From NCBI GenBank assembly GCA_031082285.1, contig JAVHLK010000012.1, positions 1 to 64,000 of the forward strand: a stretch of 64,000 nt of DNA. The letters are read 5' to 3'. The first letter of the stretch is position 1. Each line of letters opens with the position of its first letter. Source of the DNA: Desulfomonilaceae bacterium. Its GTDB lineage: Bacteria > Desulfobacterota > Desulfomonilia > Desulfomonilales > Desulfomonilaceae. The position numbers and the translations under genes are program-made. Below are positions 7,719 through 16,376 of this stretch, piece after piece. Below the pieces are notes generated by a model. The model did no database searches, was not told the origin of the DNA, and worked only from the letters and a program-made list of their open reading frames with translations.

Positions 7719-8514
7719 GGTCGAGCGTCTTCGTTGCGGGTACGGAAGCCGCGACGTGATCAAAGGTATCTCGCTGAAAGTGGGCACGGGCGAGATGACG
7801 GGAATTCTCGGCCCTAACGGCAGCGGAAAAACCACGCTGATGCTGGCCATGGCCGGCGTGATTCCTCCTCGCGAAGGAACGGTGAGGGTATGCGGTGAAG
7901 ATATTCTGGTTAAAGGCGCGCGATGGACGGCGCGGCAAGCCGCGTCGGTACCTCAGAGATCGGAGACCTCGTTCCCTTTCAAATGCCTGTCCCTGGTACT
8001 CATGGGGCGCTATCCTTATCTCAACGGCTGGGGAACTTACTCTGAGGAAGATATGAACGCGGCCCTGGAGGCCATGGAAAGTACTGAGACAATGCACCTG
8101 GCCCATCGGAAAGTTCGAGAAGTGTCGGGCGGTGAAGCCCAGATGATCACCATTGCACGTGCCTTTGCACAGCAAACCGGCATACTCCTGCTGGACGAGG
8201 CGACCTCGAGCCTGGATGCGGCCCACAAGATGCGAATATTTGACGTACTCCGCGAGAAAAACCTGCGAGGCGCGACGATTCTCTGCATCATGCACGATCT
8301 GAATCTCGCGGCCTTGTACTGCACCAGATTGATATTCCTGAAGAACGGAGAAATTGCCTTGGACGGCAAAACCGAGGAAGTGTTCACGGATGAGTACTTG
8401 TCCCAAATTTACGAAACGGAGATACGTGTTGCCGGGCATCCGGTCACGGGAGCTCCCCAGGCTCATTTTGTTCCACGTGCTCATGGGCACGTTGATCCTG
8501 GGAGTGTGGGCTAG
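7711..8514 (+). CDS. FecE/BtuD-type ABC transporter ATP-binding protein
   Basis: A 267-residue cytoplasmic ATPase that powers the adjacent permease. Walker A is GPNGSGKTT (about 31-39), the Q-loop region includes PQRSETSFPF, the signature is VSGGEAQM and Walker B is ILLLDEATSSLD, followed by the switch His in CIMHDLN. Translation starts at TTG (7711), eight bases inside the permease gene, with AAGGAG at 7695-7700. This overlap implies translational coupling. The C-terminal about 30 residues overlap the start of the binding-protein gene. It is part of the riboswitch-controlled cluster. Confidence 0.93.
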   Translation: MIEVERLRCGYGSRDVIKGISLKVGTGEMTGILGPNGSGKTTLMLAMAGVIPPREGTVRVCGEDILVKGARWTARQAASVPQRSETSFPFKCLSLVLMGRYPYLNGWGTYSEEDMNAALEAMESTETMHLAHRKVREVSGGEAQMITIARAFAQQTGILLLDEATSSLDAAHKMRIFDVLREKNLRGATILCIMHDLNLAALYCTRLIFLKNGEIALDGKTEEVFTDEYLSQIYETEIRVAGHPVTGAPQAHFVPRAHGHVDPGSVG

Positions 8515-9397
8515 AGGACCTGTCGAGGCGGCATCGTTCAGCGTTACCGACGACACCGGCCGGGATATAGTTCTGGAGCGACCTGCATTGAGGATTATCG
8601 CTCTGTACGGCGCGTACAATGAAATCCTGGCCGCCATGGGCCTGGGAGACCGGTTGGTGGCGAGAACCAAGACCGACAACCTGCCGCCGTCCATTCTTTC
8701 CAAGCCCAGTATCGGGACGCACATGCGACCCAATGTGGAACTGGTCCTCGCGCTCAAGCCCGACCTCATCATCCAGGGTGGAGGCAGACGACAGGCAATG
8801 ATGCCGGTCGATCAGTTGAGTAGGGAAGGTCTTTCGGTCGCGGTATTCAATCCGACAAACTTCTCGGAACTCTTCGGTACGATAGCGCGGCTGGGGGTTT
8901 TGACTGGTGAGCCGACCCGTGCCCAGGATCTCATCGATAAGATGAAAACGCGATTGGACGAAGCTGAATCGAGGTTGGCCGGAGTGTCCCATCGCCCGCG
9001 GGTCTTCTTTGAAGTGCGATATCCCAACCTGCTCGCTGCGGGCAAGCATTCCATGGTCGACGACGTCATCACCCGTGCGGGCGGATCGAACTGCGTAAGG
9101 GCGGACAAGATGTTTGTCCGGCTCAACATGGAAGCTCTGATCGCGGCTCGACCCGAGGTGTATGTCGTACAAAAGGGCGCAATGAATCCGGACCCCGGAA
9201 TGCCGGGGGAACGGTCCAATTTCCGCATCCTCGACGCTGTACGGAAGAACAGGGTCTTGATCGTCGACGAGCAGGTGTTCTCGCGTCCCGGCCCCAGGTC
9301 CGTTGAGGCCGTTGAAACTCTGGCCCGCTTTCTCTATCCGGGACTATGGAATGAGGACCGATCGGAGGCGACCGGGCGGGATCCTGATCGTCCCTGA
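8426..9397 (+). CDS. BtuF/FepB-type periplasmic binding protein
   Basis: The substrate-binding component of the ABC importer. The mature part begins near ASFSVTDDTGRDIVLE, the classical opening of this family, and continues with ALYGAYNEILAAMGLGDRLVART, NVELVLALKPDLII and a C-terminal lobe ending in AVETLARFLYPGLW. A hydrophobic signal (PRLILFHVLMGTLILGVWA) precedes it. I chose GTG at 8426, just ahead of the signal peptide and preceded by ACGGAGA; an upstream frame to 8354 adds residues unlike a leader. The gene overlaps the ATPase gene by about 90 bp, an unusually long overlap. The C-terminal 15 residues or so are polar and probably disordered. Confidence 0.88.
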   Translation: MLPGIRSRELPRLILFHVLMGTLILGVWARGPVEAASFSVTDDTGRDIVLERPALRIIALYGAYNEILAAMGLGDRLVARTKTDNLPPSILSKPSIGTHMRPNVELVLALKPDLIIQGGGRRQAMMPVDQLSREGLSVAVFNPTNFSELFGTIARLGVLTGEPTRAQDLIDKMKTRLDEAESRLAGVSHRPRVFFEVRYPNLLAAGKHSMVDDVITRAGGSNCVRADKMFVRLNMEALIAARPEVYVVQKGAMNPDPGMPGERSNFRILDAVRKNRVLIVDEQVFSRPGPRSVEAVETLARFLYPGLWNEDRSEATGRDPDRP

Positions 9398-9512
9398 GCC
9401 GGAGCAGGCGAAAAATCGGATAGCACGGACCTCTTGTCGGCTTTCGTGGGAACAACGGCCGTCCGGACTGTTCGAGATCCGGAGCGGACGGACAACCTGA
9501 GGAGGAGATGTA

Positions 9513-10232
9513 ATGAAAACCAGGTGCGGCACACTGTATGGGATTGGAGTGGGGCCCGGGGACCCCGATCTGATCACTGTGAAGGCCCTCAGGATTCTCA
9601 AGAGCGTGTCGGCGATTTTTGCCGCAAGCTCTACCAAGAACGGATACAGCCTCGCGGAGACGATCGTCAAAAAGCACTTGGGTTACACCCCGGTGGAGAG
9701 GATGCCGTTCCCCATGACCAGGGACAAGGAACTCCTTGCGAAACACTGGGAGGCCAATGCCGGGCGAGTCCTCGAAGTACTCAATGAAGGCGACGATGCT
9801 GCGTTCGTCACCCTGGGAGACCCTTCGACCTATTCCACGTTCACCTATCTCGTGAGGTCCGTCCGGCGAATTGCCCCGCATGTTCCGGTGGTCACGGTTC
9901 CCGGGATCACGTCGTACCACGCTGCAGCCGCCCTTTCCAATACGCCGCTGACCGAAGGCGAAGAGTCGTTCCATCTGATTTCAGGCGCGAACGGCGGGAG
10001 GAACCTCCGCAAGATCATCGAGAGTTCGGAAAATGTCGTGGTTCTAAAGACGTACAAGTACTTTGATGACATCTTCGACACCCTGGAAGACCTCGATCTG
10101 GTAGATCGCAGCATCCTGGTGAGTCGCATGGGATTGGAGGACGAAACCGTGGTTGAAGACCTTCGGTCGCTGAAAGGGAAGACTTTGCCGTATCTGTCAT
10201 TGGTCATCATCAAGAAGCGAAACCGGACCTGA
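9513..10232 (+). CDS. cbiL: Precorrin-2 / cobalt-factor II C20-methyltransferase
   Basis: A 239-residue SAM-dependent tetrapyrrole methylase that adds the C20 methyl group in corrin synthesis. The start LYGIGVGPGDPDLITVKALRIL (6-27) contains the GVGPGDP motif of the superfamily. FVTLGDPSTYSTF near 105 and VPGITSYHAAAA near 133 match the CbiL/CobI subgroup. Because the cluster uses the cobaltochelatase CbiK, the early-cobalt (anaerobic) pathway and cobalt-factor II as substrate are the likely context. GAGGAG (9500-9505) precedes the ATG. It is the last gene of the riboswitch cluster; the other cbi genes are not in this window. Confidence 0.92.
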   Translation: MKTRCGTLYGIGVGPGDPDLITVKALRILKSVSAIFAASSTKNGYSLAETIVKKHLGYTPVERMPFPMTRDKELLAKHWEANAGRVLEVLNEGDDAAFVTLGDPSTYSTFTYLVRSVRRIAPHVPVVTVPGITSYHAAAALSNTPLTEGEESFHLISGANGGRNLRKIIESSENVVVLKTYKYFDDIFDTLEDLDLVDRSILVSRMGLEDETVVEDLRSLKGKTLPYLSLVIIKKRNRT

Positions 10233-10292
10233 CGGCCGCTCGCATTTCACCTGTTTGGGAGCGCTCCCGCGGGCGGTGCGCGCCTGTCCGGT

Positions 10293-10643
10293 TCACGCGT
10301 CTTCCTGCAGGCATGCCTCCGTCTCCGATTCCAGTACGTGTATGGCCTCATTGACCAGCATGAATAGTACTGCGTCGCCTTTGCCCCTCACCCCCGGTTT
10401 TTCGAGATAGTCTCCTTGCAGGATATTCCGGACAATCGTGCGTGTCGAATCCTCATCCAGCCCGGTGAGATCCAGACTGGTTATAATGTGATCGGTCATG
10501 AGGTCCGATCCGTTCAAAGCCTCCAGATCGTACGGCGGATTCTCGCTCAGGGCCCATATTCCGTGTGGAGTGCACGCCCACGTCTTTGGACTCTTCTCTC
10601 GCGTCTTGCTTCTCACGAAGCCTCTGACGAAATCTACTCTCAT
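10293..10643 (-). CDS. Small acidic protein of unknown function
   Basis: A 116-residue cytoplasmic protein with no signal peptide. The N-terminal half is basic and contains WACTPHGIWALSE; the C-terminal half is acidic and helical (SLDLTGLDEDSTRTIVRNIL, then VLFMLVNEAIHVLESETEACL). I recognise no family. The amino-acid composition looks genuine rather than like a shadow frame, and no gene lies opposite. I start at ATG 10643; a TTG one codon earlier is also in frame. The ribosome binding site is weak. It lies downstream of the NtrC-type regulator on the same strand, with about 215 bp between them. Confidence 0.5.
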   Translation of the reverse strand: MRVDFVRGFVRSKTREKSPKTWACTPHGIWALSENPPYDLEALNGSDLMTDHIITSLDLTGLDEDSTRTIVRNILQGDYLEKPGVRGKGDAVLFMLVNEAIHVLESETEACLQEDA

Positions 10644-10860
10644 CAAGTCACTGTGAAGGATTGTGGGTGCGGTCGTCCCCGTGAGCGTCCCGGCTGTTGC
10701 CTAAAGAATCGACCGACAATGGAAGTCCCTTTCCTGACCTATGAACCGAAAAATCCCTCCGAATCCTTCTTTGTCAAGGACGGTCGGAGGGTCGTCATGC
10801 CCGGAAACGACACGGACCTGCACATCTCGGGCAATACTCGTGACCACCGTTGTATCGGCA

Positions 10861-12264
10861 TCACACCGCCTGTTTCAGACCATGCTTCCGTATCTTACTG
10901 TACAGGGTACTGCGGCTTATTCCCATCATTTTCGCCGCCTTATACTTGTTCCAACCGCAACGCTCCAATACGGACTTGACATGATCCCTTTCGACCATGT
11001 CCAGGTTTCCTTTACCGCGCTCGGCGCCGTCTCCTTCAGCCTGGCACTTGAGATCCGGGGAAAGGTCCTCCACCCTGATCACTTCGTCCTTGGCCAGCAC
11101 CATCGCCCGTTCCACCACGTTTTCCAATTCCCGAACGTTGCCGGGCCAATGATGGCCGAAGATGATGTCCATGGCCTGCGAGGAGAAACAGCTCACGTTC
11201 TTGTCGAGCCGTTCATTGTACCGATCGATGAAATTCTGAATAAGCTGCGGAATATCTTCCTTTCGTTCTCTAAGAGGCGGAACGTGTATACTTATGACAT
11301 TGAGCCTCCAGTACAAGTCTTCGCGAAATGTCCCCTGGACCATGGACTCTTTCAATACACGGTTCGTCGCAGCGACGATTCGTGCGTCCGAGGTGAGCGT
11401 TTCCTCTCCGCCGACCCTCTCGAACGTCCGTTCCTGAATAACTCTCAAGAGCACCACTTGCGTCGGGAGACTGATTTCACCAATTTCGTCCAGGAATATG
11501 GTTCCTCCCGCAGCCTGTTCGAAGCGTCCGGGTTTCCTGCGGATCGCGCCCGTAAAGGCTCCTTTCTCGTGTCCGAAAAGCTCCGACTGGAGCAGAGTCT
11601 CCGCGTAGGCCGCGCAGTTCACTACAACAAATGGTCCTTGGCGTCTCTTGCTTTCTTCGTGTATGGTCCTCGCAACAACTTCCTTTCCGGTCCCTGATTC
11701 GCCCTGTATCAATACGTGGGAATCCGTACCGGAAACATTGAGGATGAGATCCGCCAAATCACGCATTTTGGACGATCTCCCGAGAAGATTGCCGAGCCTT
11801 TCCGATCGGTCCAGCGATAGGCTCAGTTGTCGATTCACTTGCCTTTCGTGCCTCAAGCTTCGATAGATGCCGCGTATGCGCATCATCGCGTTGACGCGGG
11901 CAATGAGCTCGTCCGGTTGGTACGGCTTGGTAAGATAATCGTCCCCGCCTCTGGTCAGCCCCTCGATCCGGCTCTCGAGCGTATCGTTTACGGTGAATAT
12001 GATGACCGGTATGTACTGGAATTCAGGGTGTTCCTTTAGTTTGGGCGCCATCTCGAAGCCGCTTATGCCCGGAAGATTTACGTCCAACAGGATCACGTCG
12101 GGCCCGTTCAAGATTTCCCGCTCCAGCAACGCGAGTCCGGCCTCCGCAGTTTGGACCAGGTCCGCGCGGAAACCCGCGGACTCGAGCAGTTGTCGAGTGA
12201 ACGGGCCGTTGTACGGATCGTCTTCGATTACCAGCACATAACCGGAATTCGTGGTTTCGTTCAT
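10861..12264 (-). CDS. Sigma-54-dependent response regulator (NtrC family)
   Basis: A 467-residue cytoplasmic transcription activator. The receiver domain covers about 8-125, with acidic pocket EDD (14-16) and phospho-acceptor Asp61 in ILLDVNLPG. The central AAA+ domain has Walker A GESGTGKE, the sigma-54 contact loop GAFTGA and Walker B in [11 protein letters not shown]. The C-terminal Fis-type helix-turn-helix includes [19 protein letters not shown]. The ATG at 12264 has GATGAGG upstream; ATG 12279, overlapping the thioesterase stop, is an alternative. No histidine kinase gene is in the window, so the partner and targets are unknown. It is the last gene of an apparent three-gene unit with the thioesterase and exported amidotransferase. 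Confidence 0.93.
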   Translation of the reverse strand: MNETTNSGYVLVIEDDPYNGPFTRQLLESAGFRADLVQTAEAGLALLEREILNGPDVILLDVNLPGISGFEMAPKLKEHPEFQYIPVIIFTVNDTLESRIEGLTRGGDDYLTKPYQPDELIARVNAMMRIRGIYRSLRHERQVNRQLSLSLDRSERLGNLLGRSSKMRDLADLILNVSGTDSHVLIQGESGTGKEVVARTIHEESKRRQGPFVVVNCAAYAETLLQSELFGHEKGAFTGAIRRKPGRFEQAAGGTIFLDEIGEISLPTQVVLLRVIQERTFERVGGEETLTSDARIVAATNRVLKESMVQGTFREDLYWRLNVISIHVPPLRERKEDIPQLIQNFIDRYNERLDKNVSCFSSQAMDIIFGHHWPGNVRELENVVERAMVLAKDEVIRVEDLSPDLKCQAEGDGAERGKGNLDMVERDHVKSVLERCGWNKYKAAKMMGISRSTLYSKIRKHGLKQAV

Positions 12265-12278
12265 GAGTGAAAACCTCA

Positions 12279-12689
12279 TCACACGAAGTGATAGGCGAGA
12301 CCTTGAGCCAGAGCCACCTTTGCTCCGTCTTCCGACCTCACTTCGATGTTCCAGAGGCTGATGCGCTTGCGTACATCAATGGGCGTGGCTTCGGCCGTCA
12401 CAATTCCTCCCGGCTGCACGCCCTGAAAATAGTTTATTTTCAACTCGGCCGCCACGGCCCGCAATCCCCGCGAACTGACGGCGACGGCAAAGGCCTGGTC
12501 CGCCAACGTGAAAAGCGCGCCTCCATGAGCGATTTGCTCACTGTTGCGATACTCCGGCCGAATGGCCAGGCTCAAACGGGCATATGATTCGCGCACTTCA
12601 TCCACCTTGATCCCGAGAAACGTCGCGAAGGGGTCACCGCCAACGACTTCTGCAGCGTGTTTCAACGTCTTCGCTTTTCGATCCGTCAA
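12279..12689 (-). CDS. PaaI-type hotdog thioesterase
   Basis: A 136-residue hotdog-fold protein. The signature HGGALFTLADQAFAVAVSS matches the PaaI acyl-CoA thioesterase pattern (HGG plus catalytic Asp), with a preceding catalytic-loop Asn in RNSEQIAHGG. The family hydrolyses phenylacetyl-CoA, hydroxyphenylacetyl-CoA or other acyl-CoA esters; the substrate here is unknown. I chose TTG at 12689, preceded by GGAAAGGGCGG, which gives a normal family length. A longer frame reaching 12809 would enter dispersed repeat A and has no family support. Its stop overlaps candidate starts of the regulator gene downstream. Confidence 0.85.
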   Translation of the reverse strand: MTDRKAKTLKHAAEVVGGDPFATFLGIKVDEVRESYARLSLAIRPEYRNSEQIAHGGALFTLADQAFAVAVSSRGLRAVAAELKINYFQGVQPGGIVTAEATPIDVRKRISLWNIEVRSEDGAKVALAQGLAYHFV

Positions 12690-12754
12690 CGTTCCGCCCT
12701 TTCCGGCTCTTGCTCGGTGAATCGTTGGAGCCTCCCCAACTCGGGAAAGGTATT

Positions 12755-12907
12755 GGGAGTGCCGGGCATGTGTGTAGTGGCACCCCCTGCGGGCGCCCTG
12801 GGTAGGCACGGGGGCCTACGCCTACCAAACCGGCACGGAGGCCGGCGCTACCAAATCAGGGAGGTTTACCGAAACTTCGACACCGCCTTTAGGAAAACCT
12901 GTACTAA
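12755..12907 (+). repeat. Dispersed repeat A, copy 2 (enters the amidotransferase gene)
   Basis: Aligns with the reverse complement of 988-1137; the 86 nt from 12822 to 12907 align without gaps. The segment 12822-12907 forms the last 27 codons and the stop of the exported amidotransferase gene read on the minus strand. The left part (12755-12821) carries the same GC-rich inverted sequences as copy 1. Confidence 0.65.
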
Positions 12908-13763
12908 GCCCCAAAACGGTCCGAGGCTCCTTGAGGAACTTCGGCGCTCGAGCAATGCGGTTGTGGGTTGCCGCGATATGGAGAAAGTTCCTGAGGAGAA
13001 CTCCTCCATCGGGTCTCGATTTGAGATAGTACTCGGTGTGGGCCTGGACTCCGTAAACAGGTCTTGATGGGTGCCTCATGATCTGGTAGGGGCACAGTTT
13101 GTTCTTCGCGAGGCACAGGAATCCGGGCGGTAGCCGTTTGACCTCGTCGTAATGGTTCTGGACCAGGTTCAAGGTCGGCCCCATCCCGATAAACAGGGGA
13201 TCGTTCCTGACCACCTGAAGGTTGTGCCGACCTCGTTCCGTCGGGTTCTTTCTGTACGGAAAACAATCGTCCTCTCCGCCGAGAATCGGGCCCACCTTAC
13301 CACCGAATGCCAGGGCCAACGCCTGATGCCCCCCACAAATGCCAATCACCGGAATGTTCATCTGCTCCACAATGATCTTGAGAGCGTGAAGGAAGTTTCT
13401 CAGATCCTCACCGTTCTTTCCCCTGTACCGGCACCATGGAATTCCGTTGGGGCTCAGGGCCAGAAACGCGGGCCGCAACTTAATCATGTTCTCAACGGTA
13501 ATGTCTCTGTAAGGCAGTACTATGCCGTGGCCTCGGGCACCCAGCTTTGCAAACGTGTCCCGCACCCGCACCGCTTGCTCGGACGTGCGTCCGGTGAAAA
13601 GATTCACCACGATCCACAGTGAGGAAGCCTCCATCGGCCTCACCAAGGGATGCTCGCCCGGGACGAAAGGTACTTCCTCATCCGGGGTTGCGGACGCGTA
13701 CGCCATGGGACATGTCATAAGCACGATTACTGCCAATGCGATGAAACACCGATGGGCATCCAT
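12822..13763 (-). CDS. Exported class I glutamine amidotransferase-like protein
   Basis: A 313-residue protein with a signal peptide (MDAHR, hydrophobic FIALAVIVLMTC, then AYASA). The mature domain is a class I glutamine amidotransferase fold: nucleophile elbow GICGGHQALA with Cys143, and the His/Glu pair in VQAHTEYYL (His242, Glu244). All three catalytic residues are present. Such domains release ammonia from glutamine or cleave gamma-glutamyl bonds, but a periplasmic location is unusual since synthetases that use the ammonia are cytoplasmic. A gamma-glutamyl hydrolase-like role is possible. Start chosen at ATG 13763 with GGAAAGG upstream. The last 27 residues (from about TGFPKGG on) are encoded by dispersed repeat A and are likely an acquired tail. 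Confidence 0.82.
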   Translation of the reverse strand: MDAHRCFIALAVIVLMTCPMAYASATPDEEVPFVPGEHPLVRPMEASSLWIVVNLFTGRTSEQAVRVRDTFAKLGARGHGIVLPYRDITVENMIKLRPAFLALSPNGIPWCRYRGKNGEDLRNFLHALKIIVEQMNIPVIGICGGHQALALAFGGKVGPILGGEDDCFPYRKNPTERGRHNLQVVRNDPLFIGMGPTLNLVQNHYDEVKRLPPGFLCLAKNKLCPYQIMRHPSRPVYGVQAHTEYYLKSRPDGGVLLRNFLHIAATHNRIARAPKFLKEPRTVLGLSTGFPKGGVEVSVNLPDLVAPASVPVW

Positions 13764-13998
13764 TTCAAGGCACCTTTCCAAATCTGCAGGCACTTTCCTC
13801 TTCGACCGAACTTGCCATGAAATCTTGAAAAAATCAAAGCTAAATCTTACAATGAACGACATTTCATCATAAATTGATTAATGTTGTCAAGTTAACCGAC
13901 CGTATATCAAACAGCTTTGACCACTTCGCTTTGTTCTCCGATCAAAGGCCGAGAACAACGCGACTCCGATCAAAAGCGCCCACCGGCCGAGGTGAAGG

Positions 13999-14925
13999 CT
14001 AGTCGTCGCTTAACGTGTTGAACACCTTGACGGGTCGAACAGCGATCTCCGTACCTTTCGGCTCAGGCCGAACCAGTATCACGATGCTGCCGGTACCTGA
14101 TGCGATCTTCATGAGCCTCTCCCCGCCCTTGAAGGCGGAGTCGGACATCGGAAGTCTGGAACGAGCGATTGCCGGCGCATTCCCGCGCATCAGCCTGCGC
14201 AGCTCCGGCTCAGTCACCTTAAGGTCCGGAATGTGCATAAGTGCACGAGCAAGGTCCATCAGGTGTACTCTTACGACGTCCCTTCCGCCCGACTCGATTT
14301 CGTCCAACGTGAGCGCTTCCGTCACATCGAAGGAGCCGCTCGCGGTTCGTCTCAGGGTTTCGAGCCTTCCGCCCACGCCCAAATCACGGCCGATGTCTCT
14401 GGCGAGCGACCTGGCATAGGTACCCTTTGAACAGACCAGTTCCAAATCCAGAAAGGGCGGGACCCACCGGATCATGGAAAGGGAAAAGATTTCCACTTTC
14501 CGGGGTTCCAGCGAAGGAAACACTCCTTTGCGGGCCAATTTGTACAGCGGGGTGCCCTCTTTCTTGATCGCCGAATAATGCGGTGGAACCTGGTCTATGA
14601 CTCCCCGGTAGCTCTCCAGGGCTTTTTCAATCTGTTCACTCTCTATGCCGGAAGGATCTTCCGTTCGAATGACCGTTCCTTCACGATCGCACGTGTCCGA
14701 TTCTTCACCAAGCCGAACGGTGAGGCTGTAACTCTTTCGCCTTTCGTCCAGATAATCCAGTGTTCGGGTCCCCGATCCTATGAGAATGACGATGAGACCC
14801 GAGGCTGCCGGATCCAACGTTCCGGTGTGCCCTACCTTGGATGGTCTGACGATTCGCTTGACGATTCGGACCACGTCATTGGAGGTAATTCCCTCCGGTT
14901 TGTCTACCAACAGTATTCCATGCAT
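13999..14925 (-). CDS. truB: tRNA pseudouridine(55) synthase
   Basis: A 308-residue cytoplasmic enzyme that converts U55 in the T loop of tRNAs to pseudouridine. The N-terminal GILLVDKPEGITSND and the catalytic loop KVGHTGTLDPAASG (catalytic Asp about 38) are diagnostic. The TruB C-terminal PUA-like region follows, with LRRLMRGN. Length is typical. In many bacteria truB sits with rbfA, nusA and infB; here it stands alone downstream of a histone-deacetylase-family gene on the same strand with a gap of about 120 bp. The start ATG at 14925 begins directly with the conserved MHGILLVDKP. Confidence 0.95.
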   Translation of the reverse strand: MHGILLVDKPEGITSNDVVRIVKRIVRPSKVGHTGTLDPAASGLIVILIGSGTRTLDYLDERRKSYSLTVRLGEESDTCDREGTVIRTEDPSGIESEQIEKALESYRGVIDQVPPHYSAIKKEGTPLYKLARKGVFPSLEPRKVEIFSLSMIRWVPPFLDLELVCSKGTYARSLARDIGRDLGVGGRLETLRRTASGSFDVTEALTLDEIESGGRDVVRVHLMDLARALMHIPDLKVTEPELRRLMRGNAPAIARSRLPMSDSAFKGGERLMKIASGTGSIVILVRPEPKGTEIAVRPVKVFNTLSDD

Positions 14926-15044
14926 GAGATCTTGTCGCGCATTCCCGGTTCGGGATGATCGCCCCCCGATTCGGCAAGCATCTCGACAACGCCGTGATCC
15001 TCCCGACCGGGTGGGCTGATGAACCGTAGTTTTTCGAGTTTCAA

Positions 15045-16109
15045 TTAGAACTGAGGAAGATTCGGCCAGTACTTTCGTTGAGTCGACAACACGTCGCTCA
15101 ACCTGCTCTTGAAGGATCCGCTGAGATCGTCGAGCGAGGGCTCCAGGGGGACCGATTCGTTATCCGGATCGTACGAGCCAAGACTGCTCAGAATGAGTTC
15201 CACGGAATCACGGAGCGCCGCCAAATCGTATCCTCCCTCAAGCGTCAAGACAAGTCTCCCCGAGCACAGATCCTTTGCCAGATGCATCAATATCCGTACC
15301 ATTTGCTCGTAGCCGGCTTCCGTGAGGCGCATCCCCCCCAAGGGGTCGTTGCGGTGTGCGTCAAATCCTGCTGAAACCAGAATAAGCTCCGGTTTGTACG
15401 CCTCAAGCAACGGGGCTACCACAGAATGGAATACGGTCACGTACTCCGCGTCTCCCGCGCCGAGTCCCAAGGGTACGTTCACGGTGAACCCCTCTCCCGG
15501 ACCATTCCCCACTTCCGCAATCCTTCCGGTTCCAGGGTAGTGGGGAAACTGATGAGTTGAAAGGAACAGTACCTTGGGATCGGTGTAGAATGAATTCTGG
15601 GTTCCGTTTCCATGGTGCAGGTCCCAATCAACGACGGCGACGCGCTCCATGCCCTGACCGTTTATCGCATACCTGGCTGCCAATGCCACGTTGTTGAATA
15701 AGCAGAACCCCATGGCCCGGTGATGCTCCGCGTGATGTCCCGGCGGCCGTACCAAGGCGAAACCATTTCGAATACGCCCGTCCATCATGGCATCCAACAG
15801 GTTGAAGATGCCGCCCACCGCCTTGGAAGCGGCTTCCCAAGAATACGCACATGTCGAGGTGTCGGGGTCCAGGAACGTACTCAGGCGGCCCTCCGTCGCG
15901 GCAATTCTCTCAACATAACGCCGATCGTGGTTGTCCGAGAGCTCGTCGATCGTCGCTTGCCTGACGGGAATCTCTGTAAGATTGAGCTTCAGTGGAGATT
16001 GGTCTATCATCTCGTAGATAACCCGGAGCCTCTCGGGACTCTCGGGATGGAAGCTTCCCATATCGTGCTGTAAGTATACGGGATCTCTCACAATGCCGGT
16101 TGGTTTCAT
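15045..16109 (-). CDS. Histone deacetylase-family (AcuC/class II-like) amidohydrolase
   Basis: A 354-residue zinc-dependent deacetylase. Zinc ligands and catalytic residues are visible: tandem His in RPPGHHAEHHRAMGFC, the Asp/His pair in VVDWDLHHGNGTQ, the second Asp in SAGFDAHRNDPLGG, and the C-terminal LEGGYDL. Bacterial members deacetylate polyamines, acetoin-pathway enzymes or acetyl-lysine on proteins such as acetyl-CoA synthetase. The last is notable because three acyl-CoA synthetase genes lie 36 kb or more away, but no link is shown. I start at ATG 16109; an upstream in-frame ATG at 16151 adds 14 residues. It may be co-transcribed with truB. Confidence 0.92.
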   Translation of the reverse strand: MKPTGIVRDPVYLQHDMGSFHPESPERLRVIYEMIDQSPLKLNLTEIPVRQATIDELSDNHDRRYVERIAATEGRLSTFLDPDTSTCAYSWEAASKAVGGIFNLLDAMMDGRIRNGFALVRPPGHHAEHHRAMGFCLFNNVALAARYAINGQGMERVAVVDWDLHHGNGTQNSFYTDPKVLFLSTHQFPHYPGTGRIAEVGNGPGEGFTVNVPLGLGAGDAEYVTVFHSVVAPLLEAYKPELILVSAGFDAHRNDPLGGMRLTEAGYEQMVRILMHLAKDLCSGRLVLTLEGGYDLAALRDSVELILSSLGSYDPDNESVPLEPSLDDLSGSFKSRLSDVLSTQRKYWPNLPQF

Positions 16110-16376
16110 GATCCGATTCGCTCTCCCTTGGGATTGACGATGGTCTGTCAAGCGGACTGTCTAAGGATATAGGATTCGCTCAAAAAACATGACATACAAA
16201 GTAGTTAAATCTAACATCTCGAGCATGGTGCGTCAATCATTTTCACCTGCCCGGGTCACCGAACGCGCGGCCGGGGGATGCGTCCTCCAACGCCCGGGTA
16301 CGTATCCCCCCTCATGGGCAGCGTCGGACTGCCTGAACGATAAATCTCGGACGAAGAACGAAAGGTGCCCAACATC

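Noticed and set aside
12690-12809. N-terminal extension of the PaaI-type thioesterase
   Set aside because: The extra 40 codons run into dispersed repeat A and have no family counterpart; the TTG at 12689 has a good ribosome binding site.
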